Below, in pieces: positions 43,527 through 50,854 of a stretch of DNA of 64,000 bases; position 1 is the stretch's first letter; every line of letters starts with the position of its first letter. The notes below the pieces were generated by a model. It saw nothing but the letters and a program-made list of their open reading frames with translations. It was not told the origin of the DNA and did no database searches. The DNA is from Oscillospiraceae bacterium (GTDB taxonomy: Bacteria; Bacillota; Clostridia; Oscillospirales; Oscillospiraceae): positions 62,001-126,000 of the forward strand of contig JAFPWF010000019.1 in the NCBI GenBank assembly GCA_017395085.1, in the 5' to 3' direction. The position numbers and the translations under genes are program-made.

Positions 43527-45139
43527 TATGTAGTGTAGACACAGTTCCCGCCCAAATAGCAGGCCTCTACGGCGACGTTATGAAGTTCGTGCGGATCAAC
43601 AGTGAAGGGGTTCTGATCCAGTATCACAAAGTCTGCCAGAAAGCCGGAAGCAATGCGGCCTTTGTAACCTTCTTCAAAGCTGGCCTCTGCGCTGCGGATT
43701 GTAAAGCTGTTAAGAGCCTCACGAACCGAAAAGGCTTCCTGCGGCAGATAGGGACCGGTTCCGTCAATAGAGGTGCGGGTCACGGCGCATTCAATGCCGC
43801 GCATCACATCCGGCAGTTCCACCGGGCAGTCAGAGCCGTTGGAAACCGACACACCGCTGTCAGCGAGGGTTTTCCAGCAGTAACTGGTTGAGGCAAGCTC
43901 GGGACCGATCCGGTTCAGGACAATGTGGTTGTCGTAATCAAGAAAGATGGACTGTGCGTAAACATGCATGTGAAGCGCAGTAATTCTTTCCAGCTGATCA
44001 GCCCGGGAAACTTGACAGTGCACCACACCGTGACGGTGGTCTTTGCGGGGGTGCTCCTTCAGCGCGAGATCCACGGCGTTGAGCACCTGGTCCAGACAGG
44101 CGTCGCCAATGGCATGGATGGCGACCTGCATGCCCTGTGCGTTTGCATAAGAGACCATTTCGTTCATGTGCTCGGAGCTGAAGAGCGAGAAACCGCAGGT
44201 TTCCGGCATATCTGCATAAGGCCGGGAAAGGTGAGCGGTATGGGCACCGAGCGCGCCGTCGCCAAGCATTTTGAGTGGGCCTATCTTGAAGAGCTCACTG
44301 CCGGCACCAGTTACATTGCCGGCTTCCACGAAGCGCTGGAGTTCGGGCAGGGTGGTGAAGTTCGCCTGCTCGTACACGCGCACGGTAAGCTCTCCGCTTT
44401 CTTCCAGTTCACGGTAGGCGGCGTTGACGGTCTCAAACGGGATGGCCCGGAAGACACAGTAGTCGTCGGTCTGAGAACTGGTAACGCCGTAGGAGTTGAG
44501 CGCCAGGCAGGCAAGGCGGATCATGTTTTTCAGCTCTTCCTTGTCTGGCAGCGGGATAAACGGCGTCAGAAGGTCAATGGCGTTATCATACAGCCGGCCG
44601 TCCGGAATGCCGTTCTCTTTCCCAATGTTACCGCCTTCTGGGGAAGGAGTATCTCCGGTAATTCCGGCGATCTCCAGAACACGCGAATTGACCACACAGC
44701 AGTGTCCGCAGGCGCGGGTCAGCATAATGGGAACCTCCGCGGAGACCGAATCAAGATCCGCACGGCTCGGCAGACGGCTGACATCGGTAAAGTAGTCCTG
44801 GTTCCAGCCGCGGCCGAGCAGCCAACTGCCGGGGCGCGGGGGATTGGAAGCCGCGTAATCACGCAGGTAGCTGAGCATTCCGGACAGGCTGTCAGTATGC
44901 TGTGCAAGCTGGGCGGCATTCAGCGACTGGCCGAGGTTCAGCAGATGCATGTGAGAGTCATTGAACCCGGGGCAGACAAAACGCCTGCCCAGATCCGAGC
45001 ATACGGTGTCATCATCGGCGAGAGCGCGGATCACCGCATCGGAACCAACCGCCAGAATTACACCGTCCTCAACCAGAAAGGCCTGCCGGAGAGTTTCCTC
45101 TCCGGTATAGACCTGCCCGTTGTACCAGATCGCTCTCAT
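43526..45139 (-). CDS. YtcJ-type metal-dependent amidohydrolase
   Basis: A 537-residue member of amidohydrolase family 3 (TIM-barrel metal hydrolases). The first metal motif is FNDSHMHLLNLG (residues ~58-69). Later ligand regions are VAIHAIGDACLDQVLNAVD and VVHCQVSRADQLERI, and SNGSDCPVELPDVMRGIECAVTR contains the terminal Asp. The N- and C-terminal beta-sandwich strands (MRAIWYNGQVYTGEE and DFVILDQNPFTVDPHEL) are typical. There is no signal peptide. It overlaps the transporter gene by ATGA and the acetyltransferase start by one base. In this operon it may hydrolyse an imported amide or N-acyl derivative; the substrate is unknown. Confidence 0.92.
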   Translation of the reverse strand: MRAIWYNGQVYTGEETLRQAFLVEDGVILAVGSDAVIRALADDDTVCSDLGRRFVCPGFNDSHMHLLNLGQSLNAAQLAQHTDSLSGMLSYLRDYAASNPPRPGSWLLGRGWNQDYFTDVSRLPSRADLDSVSAEVPIMLTRACGHCCVVNSRVLEIAGITGDTPSPEGGNIGKENGIPDGRLYDNAIDLLTPFIPLPDKEELKNMIRLACLALNSYGVTSSQTDDYCVFRAIPFETVNAAYRELEESGELTVRVYEQANFTTLPELQRFVEAGNVTGAGSELFKIGPLKMLGDGALGAHTAHLSRPYADMPETCGFSLFSSEHMNEMVSYANAQGMQVAIHAIGDACLDQVLNAVDLALKEHPRKDHRHGVVHCQVSRADQLERITALHMHVYAQSIFLDYDNHIVLNRIGPELASTSYCWKTLADSGVSVSNGSDCPVELPDVMRGIECAVTRTSIDGTGPYLPQEAFSVREALNSFTIRSAEASFEEGYKGRIASGFLADFVILDQNPFTVDPHELHNVAVEACYLGGNCVYTT

Positions 45140-46629
45140 GCGGTGGCGTCCTCCCCATGAAGGTCCTCATAGAAGAGCACGGCGTTCTCGTCCACGCTGC
45201 CGATGTTCATGTAGCGGGCCTTGTAATCACGCAGCAGGCGGAAGTAGTCGCCTGAGAGGATCAGGATGACTGCCACATTGATAAATGTTGGTATTGCCGA
45301 GGTGATATCGACAACTGTCCAGATGAAGCCCTGGTTGTTGGTCTTGACCAGGTAGATGGTCCAGAGCAGACCGGGCAGAGCACGAAGAGCGTAGAAGACC
45401 TTCATCAGAACCTTCTTCCAGGCGGAGTCGGAGTGGCCGAGATGTTCGAGAATTGCAAGGTAGTAGGTGAACCAGCCGCCGGAGGTGGTTACTGTGAAGA
45501 TGACCATGACGATGGCCAGCAGATACTTGCCGATGGTGCCGAAGCCCTGACCGAAGGCGGTAAGGGCCAGCGTGCCGCCGTTGGTGCCGTCGGTCCAGGC
45601 GCCGCTGAGGATGACCGCCAGAGCGGTGATGGTGCAGATGATGAAAGTGTCAAAAAATACTTCAAAGGAACCCCAGAGCCCCTGCTCGACCGGGTGAACG
45701 GTCTTGGCGGAGGAGTGGATCATCGGCGAGGTGCCCCAGCCGGCCTCGTTGGAGTACACGGCGCGGGCCATGCCAACACGAACCATCTGGCTGACGGCAC
45801 AGCCTGCAAAACCGCCGATTGCAGCGGTGCCGGTGAAGGCGTTGACGAAGATGGAGCCGATCGCTGCGGGAACGCGGGTGATGTTGACCAGGATCATCAC
45901 GATGCCCATCAGAATGTACACGACGCTCATAATAGGAACAAGCTTTGCAAAGGTGTTCGCTACGCCTTTCGTGCCGCCGCTGGTGATGATGTAGGTCAGA
46001 ATGGTGATAAACACGCCGACGATGACAATGCCTTCTATGGTCAGGCCGCCGAGATGCAGGTCACCGAGGTTCAGCGCACCGGAAACAACCTGGGAAGCGG
46101 TCAGCGTTGAAGAAGTGACAAAGAAGGTGGAGAAGATACCGATGGCGAAAATGATGCCGGGAATCAGCCACAGCTTGCCCCAGTGATGCTTTTCGCCCAA
46201 GCCCTGTTCCATGTAGTAGGTCGGGCCGCCGTAGGTATCGCCGTTATCCTTGCGACGGCGGTAGTAAAGACCGAGAGTAACTTCAACCTGCTTCAGAATC
46301 ATGCCGAGCGCCGCTGTCATCCACATCCAGAAGACGGCGCCCGGCCCGCCTGCCGCAACTGCGGTGGCAACGCCCGCAATATTTCCGAAGCCGACTGTGC
46401 CGCCGACGGCGGTCATGATTGCCTGGAAGGGGCTGATCATTCCTTCACGGGCTTCCGGACCGTGATTCTTGTGGAAGAGTGTTCCTGCTGTGTGCCGCCA
46501 GATGCGGCCAAAGTAGCGGAACTGGAAGCATCCGGAGCGGATGGTGAAGTACAGTCCGGTAACAACCATCAGGACGATCAGGGGAAGCCCCCAGAGTACT
46601 CCGTTAAGCCAGTTCAGAAAGTCGATCAT
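45136..46629 (-). CDS. AGCS-family amino acid:cation symporter under lysine-riboswitch control
   Basis: A 497-residue sodium-coupled transporter of the alanine/glycine:cation symporter family. The family signature is clear: GLYFTIRSGCFQFRYFGRIWR near the start, then ISPFQAIMTAVGGTVGFGNIAGVATAVAAGGPGAVFWMWMTAALGM (~70-115) and SNEAGWGTSPMIHSSAKT. About ten hydrophobic segments are visible. Known members carry alanine or glycine. The lysine riboswitch in the leader argues for a lysine-related substrate here. ATG 46629 has AAGGAG about 10 nt upstream; a longer frame to 46716 is rejected because it crosses the terminator. It heads a three-gene operon. Confidence 0.93.
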   Translation of the reverse strand: MIDFLNWLNGVLWGLPLIVLMVVTGLYFTIRSGCFQFRYFGRIWRHTAGTLFHKNHGPEAREGMISPFQAIMTAVGGTVGFGNIAGVATAVAAGGPGAVFWMWMTAALGMILKQVEVTLGLYYRRRKDNGDTYGGPTYYMEQGLGEKHHWGKLWLIPGIIFAIGIFSTFFVTSSTLTASQVVSGALNLGDLHLGGLTIEGIVIVGVFITILTYIITSGGTKGVANTFAKLVPIMSVVYILMGIVMILVNITRVPAAIGSIFVNAFTGTAAIGGFAGCAVSQMVRVGMARAVYSNEAGWGTSPMIHSSAKTVHPVEQGLWGSFEVFFDTFIICTITALAVILSGAWTDGTNGGTLALTAFGQGFGTIGKYLLAIVMVIFTVTTSGGWFTYYLAILEHLGHSDSAWKKVLMKVFYALRALPGLLWTIYLVKTNNQGFIWTVVDITSAIPTFINVAVILILSGDYFRLLRDYKARYMNIGSVDENAVLFYEDLHGEDATA

Positions 46630-46687
46630 GTTTTTGCACTCCTTTTTTGTATTTTGAACCAGTGCAATAGCTGATCTCACCGTCCGG

Positions 46688-46925
46688 AAAACAAAAAGCA
46701 GTGGTCTGGAAACCACTGCTCAAGTAACCGTGTCATGAGTCAATAGCTCCTCTACATTTTCTGTAGGAGTCTGCAGCCTGTTTGACTGCAGCCCAACTCC
46801 GGATCCCAGGTACATGGATTCGTGTTTCGGCGGGACTTCCTTTCACCGATCCGTGTTAACGACTGTACCGTCTCCGGTTCGGATACTGATAAGGCCCGCG
46901 CCTCTATTGCCGATGATTCAATTGT
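46688..46925 (-). promoter_or_regulatory. Lysine riboswitch upstream of the AGCS operon
   Basis: Minus strand: AGAGGCGCGGGCC (46905-46893) is followed by a P2 region, then GGTGAAAGGAAGTCCCGCCGAAA (46847-46825). P3 to P5 come next (CTACA-GAAAA-TGTAG before AGGAGCT). P1 is CAAT with ATTG (46744-46741). The terminator is AGCAGTGGT/ACCACTGCT (46697-46720) with TTTTTGTTTT. These are L-box features in the right order. In contrast to the nhaC leader, the P1 3' strand is not part of the terminator stem, so the sign of control cannot be read directly. Confidence 0.9.
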
Positions 46926-46931
46926 TGGAAA

Positions 46932-46961
46932 AATATAACTACAGATTTCCAGTTTTGTCAA
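46932..46961 (-). promoter_or_regulatory. Promoter of the AGCS operon
   Basis: Minus strand TTGACA (46961-46956), 18-bp spacer, TATATT (46937-46932), directly ahead of the riboswitch. Confidence 0.8.
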
Positions 46962-47054
46962 TACCGCTTAAAAGATTTGTAGCTTTGTCCAGTTTTTTTG
47001 ATCCGGAGAACTGCCCTGTACGTGAACATGTTCTAAATACTCAAGAAAAAATCA

Positions 47055-47098
47055 GGGTCAATTGACAGTTGACCCGCTATGAGAGACTATGGTGTAAT
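47055..47098 (+). promoter_or_regulatory. Operator-promoter of the ADP-ribosylglycohydrolase gene
   Basis: Inverted repeat GGGTCAA-N7-TTGACCC (47055-47075), with centre TTGACAG. The distal half-site provides the -35 TTGACC (47069-47074); an 18-bp spacer leads to TGTAAT (47093-47098). The core GTCAATTGACAGTTGAC recurs with one change at 49914-49930. Confidence 0.75.
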
Positions 47099-47134
47099 AT
47101 GACAGCGTAATCAAGAGAAAGGGAGGTGCCGGAT

Positions 47135-47929
47135 ATGATCGGTGCAATTATAGGTGATGTGGTGGGTTCCCGGTTTGAATTCCGGAACAGGTTAAGCAAA
47201 GATTTTCAGTTTCTTCATCCGGACTGTGAGTTTACGGATGATACGGTCATGACATGCGCTGTGGCTCAGGCGCTGCTGGACAGCAGGGAAGACTGGTCCG
47301 ATCTCTCGGAGAAGACAGTAGCCGCCATGCAGCGGATCGGACAGCGCTATCCCGACTGCGGATACGGGGCGCGTTTTATTCACTGGATGTTCAGTGATGA
47401 TCCCCAGCCTTACAACAGCTGCGGGAACGGATCCGCCATGCGCATCAGCCCTGTCGGTTTTGCGGCAAAGGACGTGGAGGAGGCAAAGCTTCTCTCCGCA
47501 AAAGTGACCTGCATCTCCCACAACCACCCGGAAGGCATGAAGGGAGCGGAAGCGACGGCGGTTGCCATCGTGATGGCTCGGCAGGGAAAAACGAAGGAAG
47601 AAATCCGGGATGTAATGTCAGAATACTATGACCTGAGCACGACCGTGGACATGTACCGGACAGCCTGGACTGGCCATGGACGCGAAATCTGTCAGGTTTC
47701 GCTGCCTCAGGCGCTGGTATGCTTTCTGGAAGGAAACGACTATGAAGACGTTATCCGCAACTGCGTTTCGATCGGGGGCGACTCCGACACGATTGCTGCT
47801 ATCGCCGGTGGAATCGCCGGGGCTTATTACGGCGTCCCGCAGGAGTTTCAGGAAAAACTGCTGGGATATCTTCCTGCGGATCTCAGGGAAATCGTGGAAG
47901 CATTTCGTGCCCGCTTCATGTCAGAGTGA
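47135..47929 (+). CDS. ADP-ribosylglycohydrolase family protein
   Basis: A 264-residue hydrolase that removes ADP-ribose from proteins or small molecules, using two divalent metals. The N-terminal MIGAIIGDVVGSRFEF, the metal-binding EFTDDTVMT (~33-41) and the C-terminal SIGGDSDTIAAIAGGIAGAYYG (~220-240) are hallmarks; GNGSAMRISPVGF lies in the middle. ATG 47135 is chosen because GGGAGG lies 8 nt upstream; a GTG at 47126 overlaps that site. It is convergent with the macro-domain gene across a shared terminator, and its promoter carries the same operator as the vWA-macro operon. Confidence 0.93.
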   Translation: MIGAIIGDVVGSRFEFRNRLSKDFQFLHPDCEFTDDTVMTCAVAQALLDSREDWSDLSEKTVAAMQRIGQRYPDCGYGARFIHWMFSDDPQPYNSCGNGSAMRISPVGFAAKDVEEAKLLSAKVTCISHNHPEGMKGAEATAVAIVMARQGKTKEEIRDVMSEYYDLSTTVDMYRTAWTGHGREICQVSLPQALVCFLEGNDYEDVIRNCVSIGGDSDTIAAIAGGIAGAYYGVPQEFQEKLLGYLPADLREIVEAFRARFMSE

Positions 47930-47955
47930 GAAGAACAGAATCATTCATGAAAAAG

Positions 47956-47986
47956 GAACGCCCGGAGAAATCCGGGCGTTCTCTTT
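47956..47986. terminator. Bidirectional terminator between ADP-ribosylglycohydrolase and macro-domain genes
   Basis: GAACGCCCGGA (47956-47966), loop GAAA, TCCGGGCGTTC (47971-47981), then TCTTT; on the minus strand it is followed by CTTTTTC. Confidence 0.85.
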
Positions 47987-47998
47987 GTGGATTGCTTC

Positions 47999-49138
47999 TC
48001 ATGCATAGGAACCGAGCAGAGCTAGGTCCCTGTCGAAAAGCTCAAGGTTGATCTCATCAATGTCATACATTTGTTTGCGGATACGGTCTTCTACGACTCT
48101 GTCTGTTTCGTAATATTTGCTGAGCGTCATGCCGGCCCGGCCCAGCAGGTCAATGGCCTGGTCGTAGTCAAGTCTTAATCCGATCACGCAGGCGAGAGCA
48201 TTGGTTTTCTTGGGAATCTGTCTCGGATTATTCTTCATATTCCAGAACATAGCCTTGTTGATATTTGCCTGAATATAGAATTCTTTCTTGGTAATGCCCT
48301 TTTCCGAGCACCACCACTCGCACATCTCGGCAAATGAGAGATCAACATCCCGGTATCTGTCATCTGGAGAATGTGCTTCTGGAGCGGCAACCGGAACGGG
48401 GGCGGACATAACCGGAATGGAATCTGACGGTATCGCCGGGGAAACATCAGGTACAGCTTCCTCCATAAAGACAGGTTTACCGTACGGTCGTACAGAGGGC
48501 AGAATATCGTCCCGGTCATACGGCCTGTTATGTCCCCGGCGCCTTTCGGAACGGTTACCCTTGTAGTGGGAATGCAGGTCCGCCTTCTTTTTATATGTGT
48601 ATTCTTCATCAATGTACTGCTCTACTTCCGAATCTACCTTCTCACTGACGGCAACCGAATCACGGTCAAACAGGACAAGGTAAACCATCATATCCTCGTC
48701 GTCAGGGAGGGAGAGAAGAAATTCACGGATGCAGGATGTGGCGATGCTGTAGGCTTCCGCCTTCGGATACCGATAAGCCCCGGTGGAGATGGAAGGGATG
48801 GCCAGCGACCTGCAGCCCTTTCCCCTTGCAAGAGAAAGAATGCTCCGATAGCAGCTTCTCAGCTTTTCGGCTTCTCCGTTACTGCCATCCCAGTAAACAG
48901 GGCCGACCGTATGGATGATGTATCTGCAGCTCGTTATGTGAAACGAATCAGTAATGACTGCGGAACCGACCGGGCAGTACCCGATCTCTGCCAGGGCTTT
49001 CTTCAGCCCGGGGCCGGCGGCATAGTGGATCCCTGCGTCAACACCGACACCGCCGACTTCAAAATACTCGTTTGTGGTGTTCACAATCGCATCGACATGC
49101 ATTTTCGTGATGTCGTTGCGTACGATGGTCAACGCCAT
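47999..49138 (-). CDS. Macro-domain protein with C-terminal XRE-like helical domain
   Basis: A 379-residue protein. Residues ~1-170 form a macro (ADP-ribose-binding) domain: MALTIVRNDITKMHVDAIVNTTNEYF, the loop GGVGVDAGIHYAAGPGL (usually GGGVDGAIHRAAG) and PSISTGAYRYPKAEAYSIA. A charged, Pro-rich linker (~175-265) follows. The C-terminal helical domain (SFAEMCEWWCSEKGITKKEFYIQANINKAMFWNM to IDLLGRAGMTLSKYY) resembles an XRE helix-turn-helix. Clostridial macro proteins often carry such a tail. ATG 49138 follows GGGAGG. It lies 41 nt after the vWA gene in one operon. It may bind or remove ADP-ribose, and the tail could bind nucleic acid. Confidence 0.88.
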   Translation of the reverse strand: MALTIVRNDITKMHVDAIVNTTNEYFEVGGVGVDAGIHYAAGPGLKKALAEIGYCPVGSAVITDSFHITSCRYIIHTVGPVYWDGSNGEAEKLRSCYRSILSLARGKGCRSLAIPSISTGAYRYPKAEAYSIATSCIREFLLSLPDDEDMMVYLVLFDRDSVAVSEKVDSEVEQYIDEEYTYKKKADLHSHYKGNRSERRRGHNRPYDRDDILPSVRPYGKPVFMEEAVPDVSPAIPSDSIPVMSAPVPVAAPEAHSPDDRYRDVDLSFAEMCEWWCSEKGITKKEFYIQANINKAMFWNMKNNPRQIPKKTNALACVIGLRLDYDQAIDLLGRAGMTLSKYYETDRVVEDRIRKQMYDIDEINLELFDRDLALLGSYA

Positions 49139-49179
49139 GATAGAGGCCTCCCGTCCAGTGAAGTCGGCGGTATTATACC

Positions 49180-49833
49180 TTAATTCCCGCGCTTGTGAAA
49201 GTCCCTGTCGACATTTTCACGCCAGGAATACTCTTTATCCAGCGAACGCCCGGAACGTACAGCCCTAACGGCGCAGTTGATGCTCTCATATACTCTGGTA
49301 GTTCCCATGGGATCATCACGGTAGTTGACAGCTCTCTCACTACGGATACCGTAACGCTCGGCGGTTTCCACAGCGTCGATATTGGCGGCAAGGAATATGA
49401 ATTCCCAACCGTACTTTTCCTGCTCATGGATGATCATCTTTTTTACCTGGTCCGAAGTGTACTTGTGGCTGGCGTTTTCCATGCCGTCTGTCGTAACTAC
49501 GAAAATGGTGTGTCCCGGAATGTCTTCAGGGCGTGCGTAACGGTGAATACTGACAATATGGCGGATTGCATCACCGAGGGCATCGATCAGAGCGGTGCAG
49601 CCGGCGGCACGGTAATCAGCGTTTGTCATGGCGGGTACCTCCCCGATGGGAAGCCGGTCATGAAGCATTCTGCTGTTATTGTTGAAGAGGTAAGTTGTGA
49701 CGAACACTTCGCCGTCCTTGTTTGCCTGCTCTTTCAGCACACTGTTGAATCCGCCGACCGTGTCGTCGGTCAGATGACCCATAGAGCCGCTCATGTCGAG
49801 AATAAAGACCAGTTCAGTCCGGTTCTGATTCAT
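49180..49833 (-). CDS. von Willebrand factor A domain protein
   Basis: A 217-residue soluble vWA protein. The metal-ion-dependent adhesion site is complete: DMSGSM (~14-19), the Thr in GCTALIDAL (~78) and TTDGMEN (~113). The sequence MNQNRTELVFILDMSGSMGHLTDDTVGGFNSVLKEQ matches cytoplasmic vWA proteins that occur with macro and Ter-type proteins. There is no signal peptide. ATG 49833 follows AAAGGAA. It is the first gene of the operon with the macro-domain gene, behind an operator shared with the ADP-ribosylglycohydrolase gene. A scaffold role in an ADP-ribose-related complex is an inference. Confidence 0.9.
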   Translation of the reverse strand: MNQNRTELVFILDMSGSMGHLTDDTVGGFNSVLKEQANKDGEVFVTTYLFNNNSRMLHDRLPIGEVPAMTNADYRAAGCTALIDALGDAIRHIVSIHRYARPEDIPGHTIFVVTTDGMENASHKYTSDQVKKMIIHEQEKYGWEFIFLAANIDAVETAERYGIRSERAVNYRDDPMGTTRVYESINCAVRAVRSGRSLDKEYSWRENVDRDFHKRGN

Positions 49834-49888
49834 TTCAATTCCTTTCCGGATCGGCTTCGATCCCTGTTATTTGTGATCACGCCGAAAG

Positions 49889-49930
49889 GATACAGCGGAA
49901 ACACCCTGAAGTGGTCAATTGCCAGTTGAC
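49889..49930 (-). promoter_or_regulatory. Operator-promoter of the vWA-macro operon
   Basis: Plus-strand GGTCAATTGCCAGTTGACT (49913-49931 region) is the same inverted repeat as at 47055-47075. On the minus strand the downstream half gives -35 TTGACC (49918-49913), an 18-bp spacer and TGTATC (49894-49889). The geometry is the same as at the other copy. Confidence 0.72.
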
Positions 49931-49953
49931 TGTGACAGAAATAATTACAGGAC

Positions 49954-49982
49954 TTGAAAAAAAGCCTTGCCTGTCGTATTGT
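49954..49982 (+). promoter_or_regulatory. Promoter of the HD-domain gene
   Basis: TTGAAA (49954-49959), 17-bp spacer, TATTGT (49977-49982). It is divergent from the vWA promoter, about 25 bp beyond the operator. Confidence 0.55.
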
Positions 49983-50029
49983 ATATTCCGCTATGTTCTA
50001 TTGGACAAGTACTTTCAGCGGAGGATACC

Positions 50030-50782
50030 ATGTTGCTCGACAGAGAAAAAGTTACCCGGGCTTTCGATCAGTATGTTTCAGATTACAATGCGGATGATCC
50101 GAAAATCCGGCTGAAGATCGATCACACCTATCGGGTTGCCGCTTTGTGCGAGCAAATCGGGCAGGCGGTTCCAGTCGTCGATACCGATCTGGTATGGCTT
50201 TGCGGGATGCTTCATGATATCGGGCGCTTTGAACAGGTCAGGAGATACAATACCTTTGTGGATGCCGTGTCAGTGGAACACGCTGCCTTCGGTGCAGATC
50301 TTCTGTTCAACGAGGGACTGCTGAACCGCTTTTGCACAGGCCTTTCGGAAACGGAACAGCGAATTCTTGAATGCAGCATTCGAAATCACAGCGCGTATCG
50401 GCTTAGCCCCGATCTCAGTGAGACAGAGATCACATACAGCAATGTACTGCGCGATGCCGACAAGATCGACATTTTTCGTGTAAACTGCGATACTCCGCTG
50501 GAGGAAATCTACAATGTCACGACCGAAGACTTGAAGAATTCCTTTGTCAGTGAAGAGGTAAAGGAATGCTTTCGGAACCGGACTGCGGTTTTGAGAAAGT
50601 TGAAGAAAACCCCGATCGATTATGTCGTGGCCCATCTCTGCCTGGTTTTCGAACTGGTGTATCCCATCAGCAGGGTGATTGCCCGCAAGCAGGGTTACGC
50701 GGACAGGATGCTGTCCTTTGAGTCTGATAATCCGGACACCGCGGAATGGTTCGCTATGATGCGAAGCACAATCTGGGAGTGA
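50030..50782 (+). CDS. HD-domain phosphohydrolase family protein
   Basis: A 250-residue cytoplasmic protein. The metal-binding HD pattern is visible: His in KIDHTYRVAALCEQI (~29), HD in WLCGMLHDIGRFEQ (~66) and Asp in NVLRDADKIDIFRVN. Members act on nucleotides or other phosphoesters; the substrate is unknown. ATG 50030 follows GCGGAGGA. It is divergent from the vWA-macro operon and followed 72 nt later by a helicase gene. A possible link to the ADP-ribose module is positional only. The gap 50783-50854 holds a short hairpin TCAGGCA/TGCCTGA and a good ribosome binding site. Confidence 0.82.
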   Translation: MLLDREKVTRAFDQYVSDYNADDPKIRLKIDHTYRVAALCEQIGQAVPVVDTDLVWLCGMLHDIGRFEQVRRYNTFVDAVSVEHAAFGADLLFNEGLLNRFCTGLSETEQRILECSIRNHSAYRLSPDLSETEITYSNVLRDADKIDIFRVNCDTPLEEIYNVTTEDLKNSFVSEEVKECFRNRTAVLRKLKKTPIDYVVAHLCLVFELVYPISRVIARKQGYADRMLSFESDNPDTAEWFAMMRSTIWE

Positions 50783-50854
50783 ATCCGGGAAAGTCAGATT
50801 CAGGCAGGGGACTTTTTGCCTGACGGAAAGTGTTACTGAAGGGAGGAGTATACC

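Noticed and set aside
46688-46925. Glycine or alanine-type riboswitch for the AGCS gene
   Set aside because: The GGTGAAAGG...CGCCGAAA and AGAGGCGCGG elements and the P1-P5 order fit the lysine class; tandem glycine aptamer features are absent.
46814-47065. Plus-strand open frame of 83 codons
   Set aside because: Covers the second lysine riboswitch and its promoter on the opposite strand; RNA structure explains the sequence.
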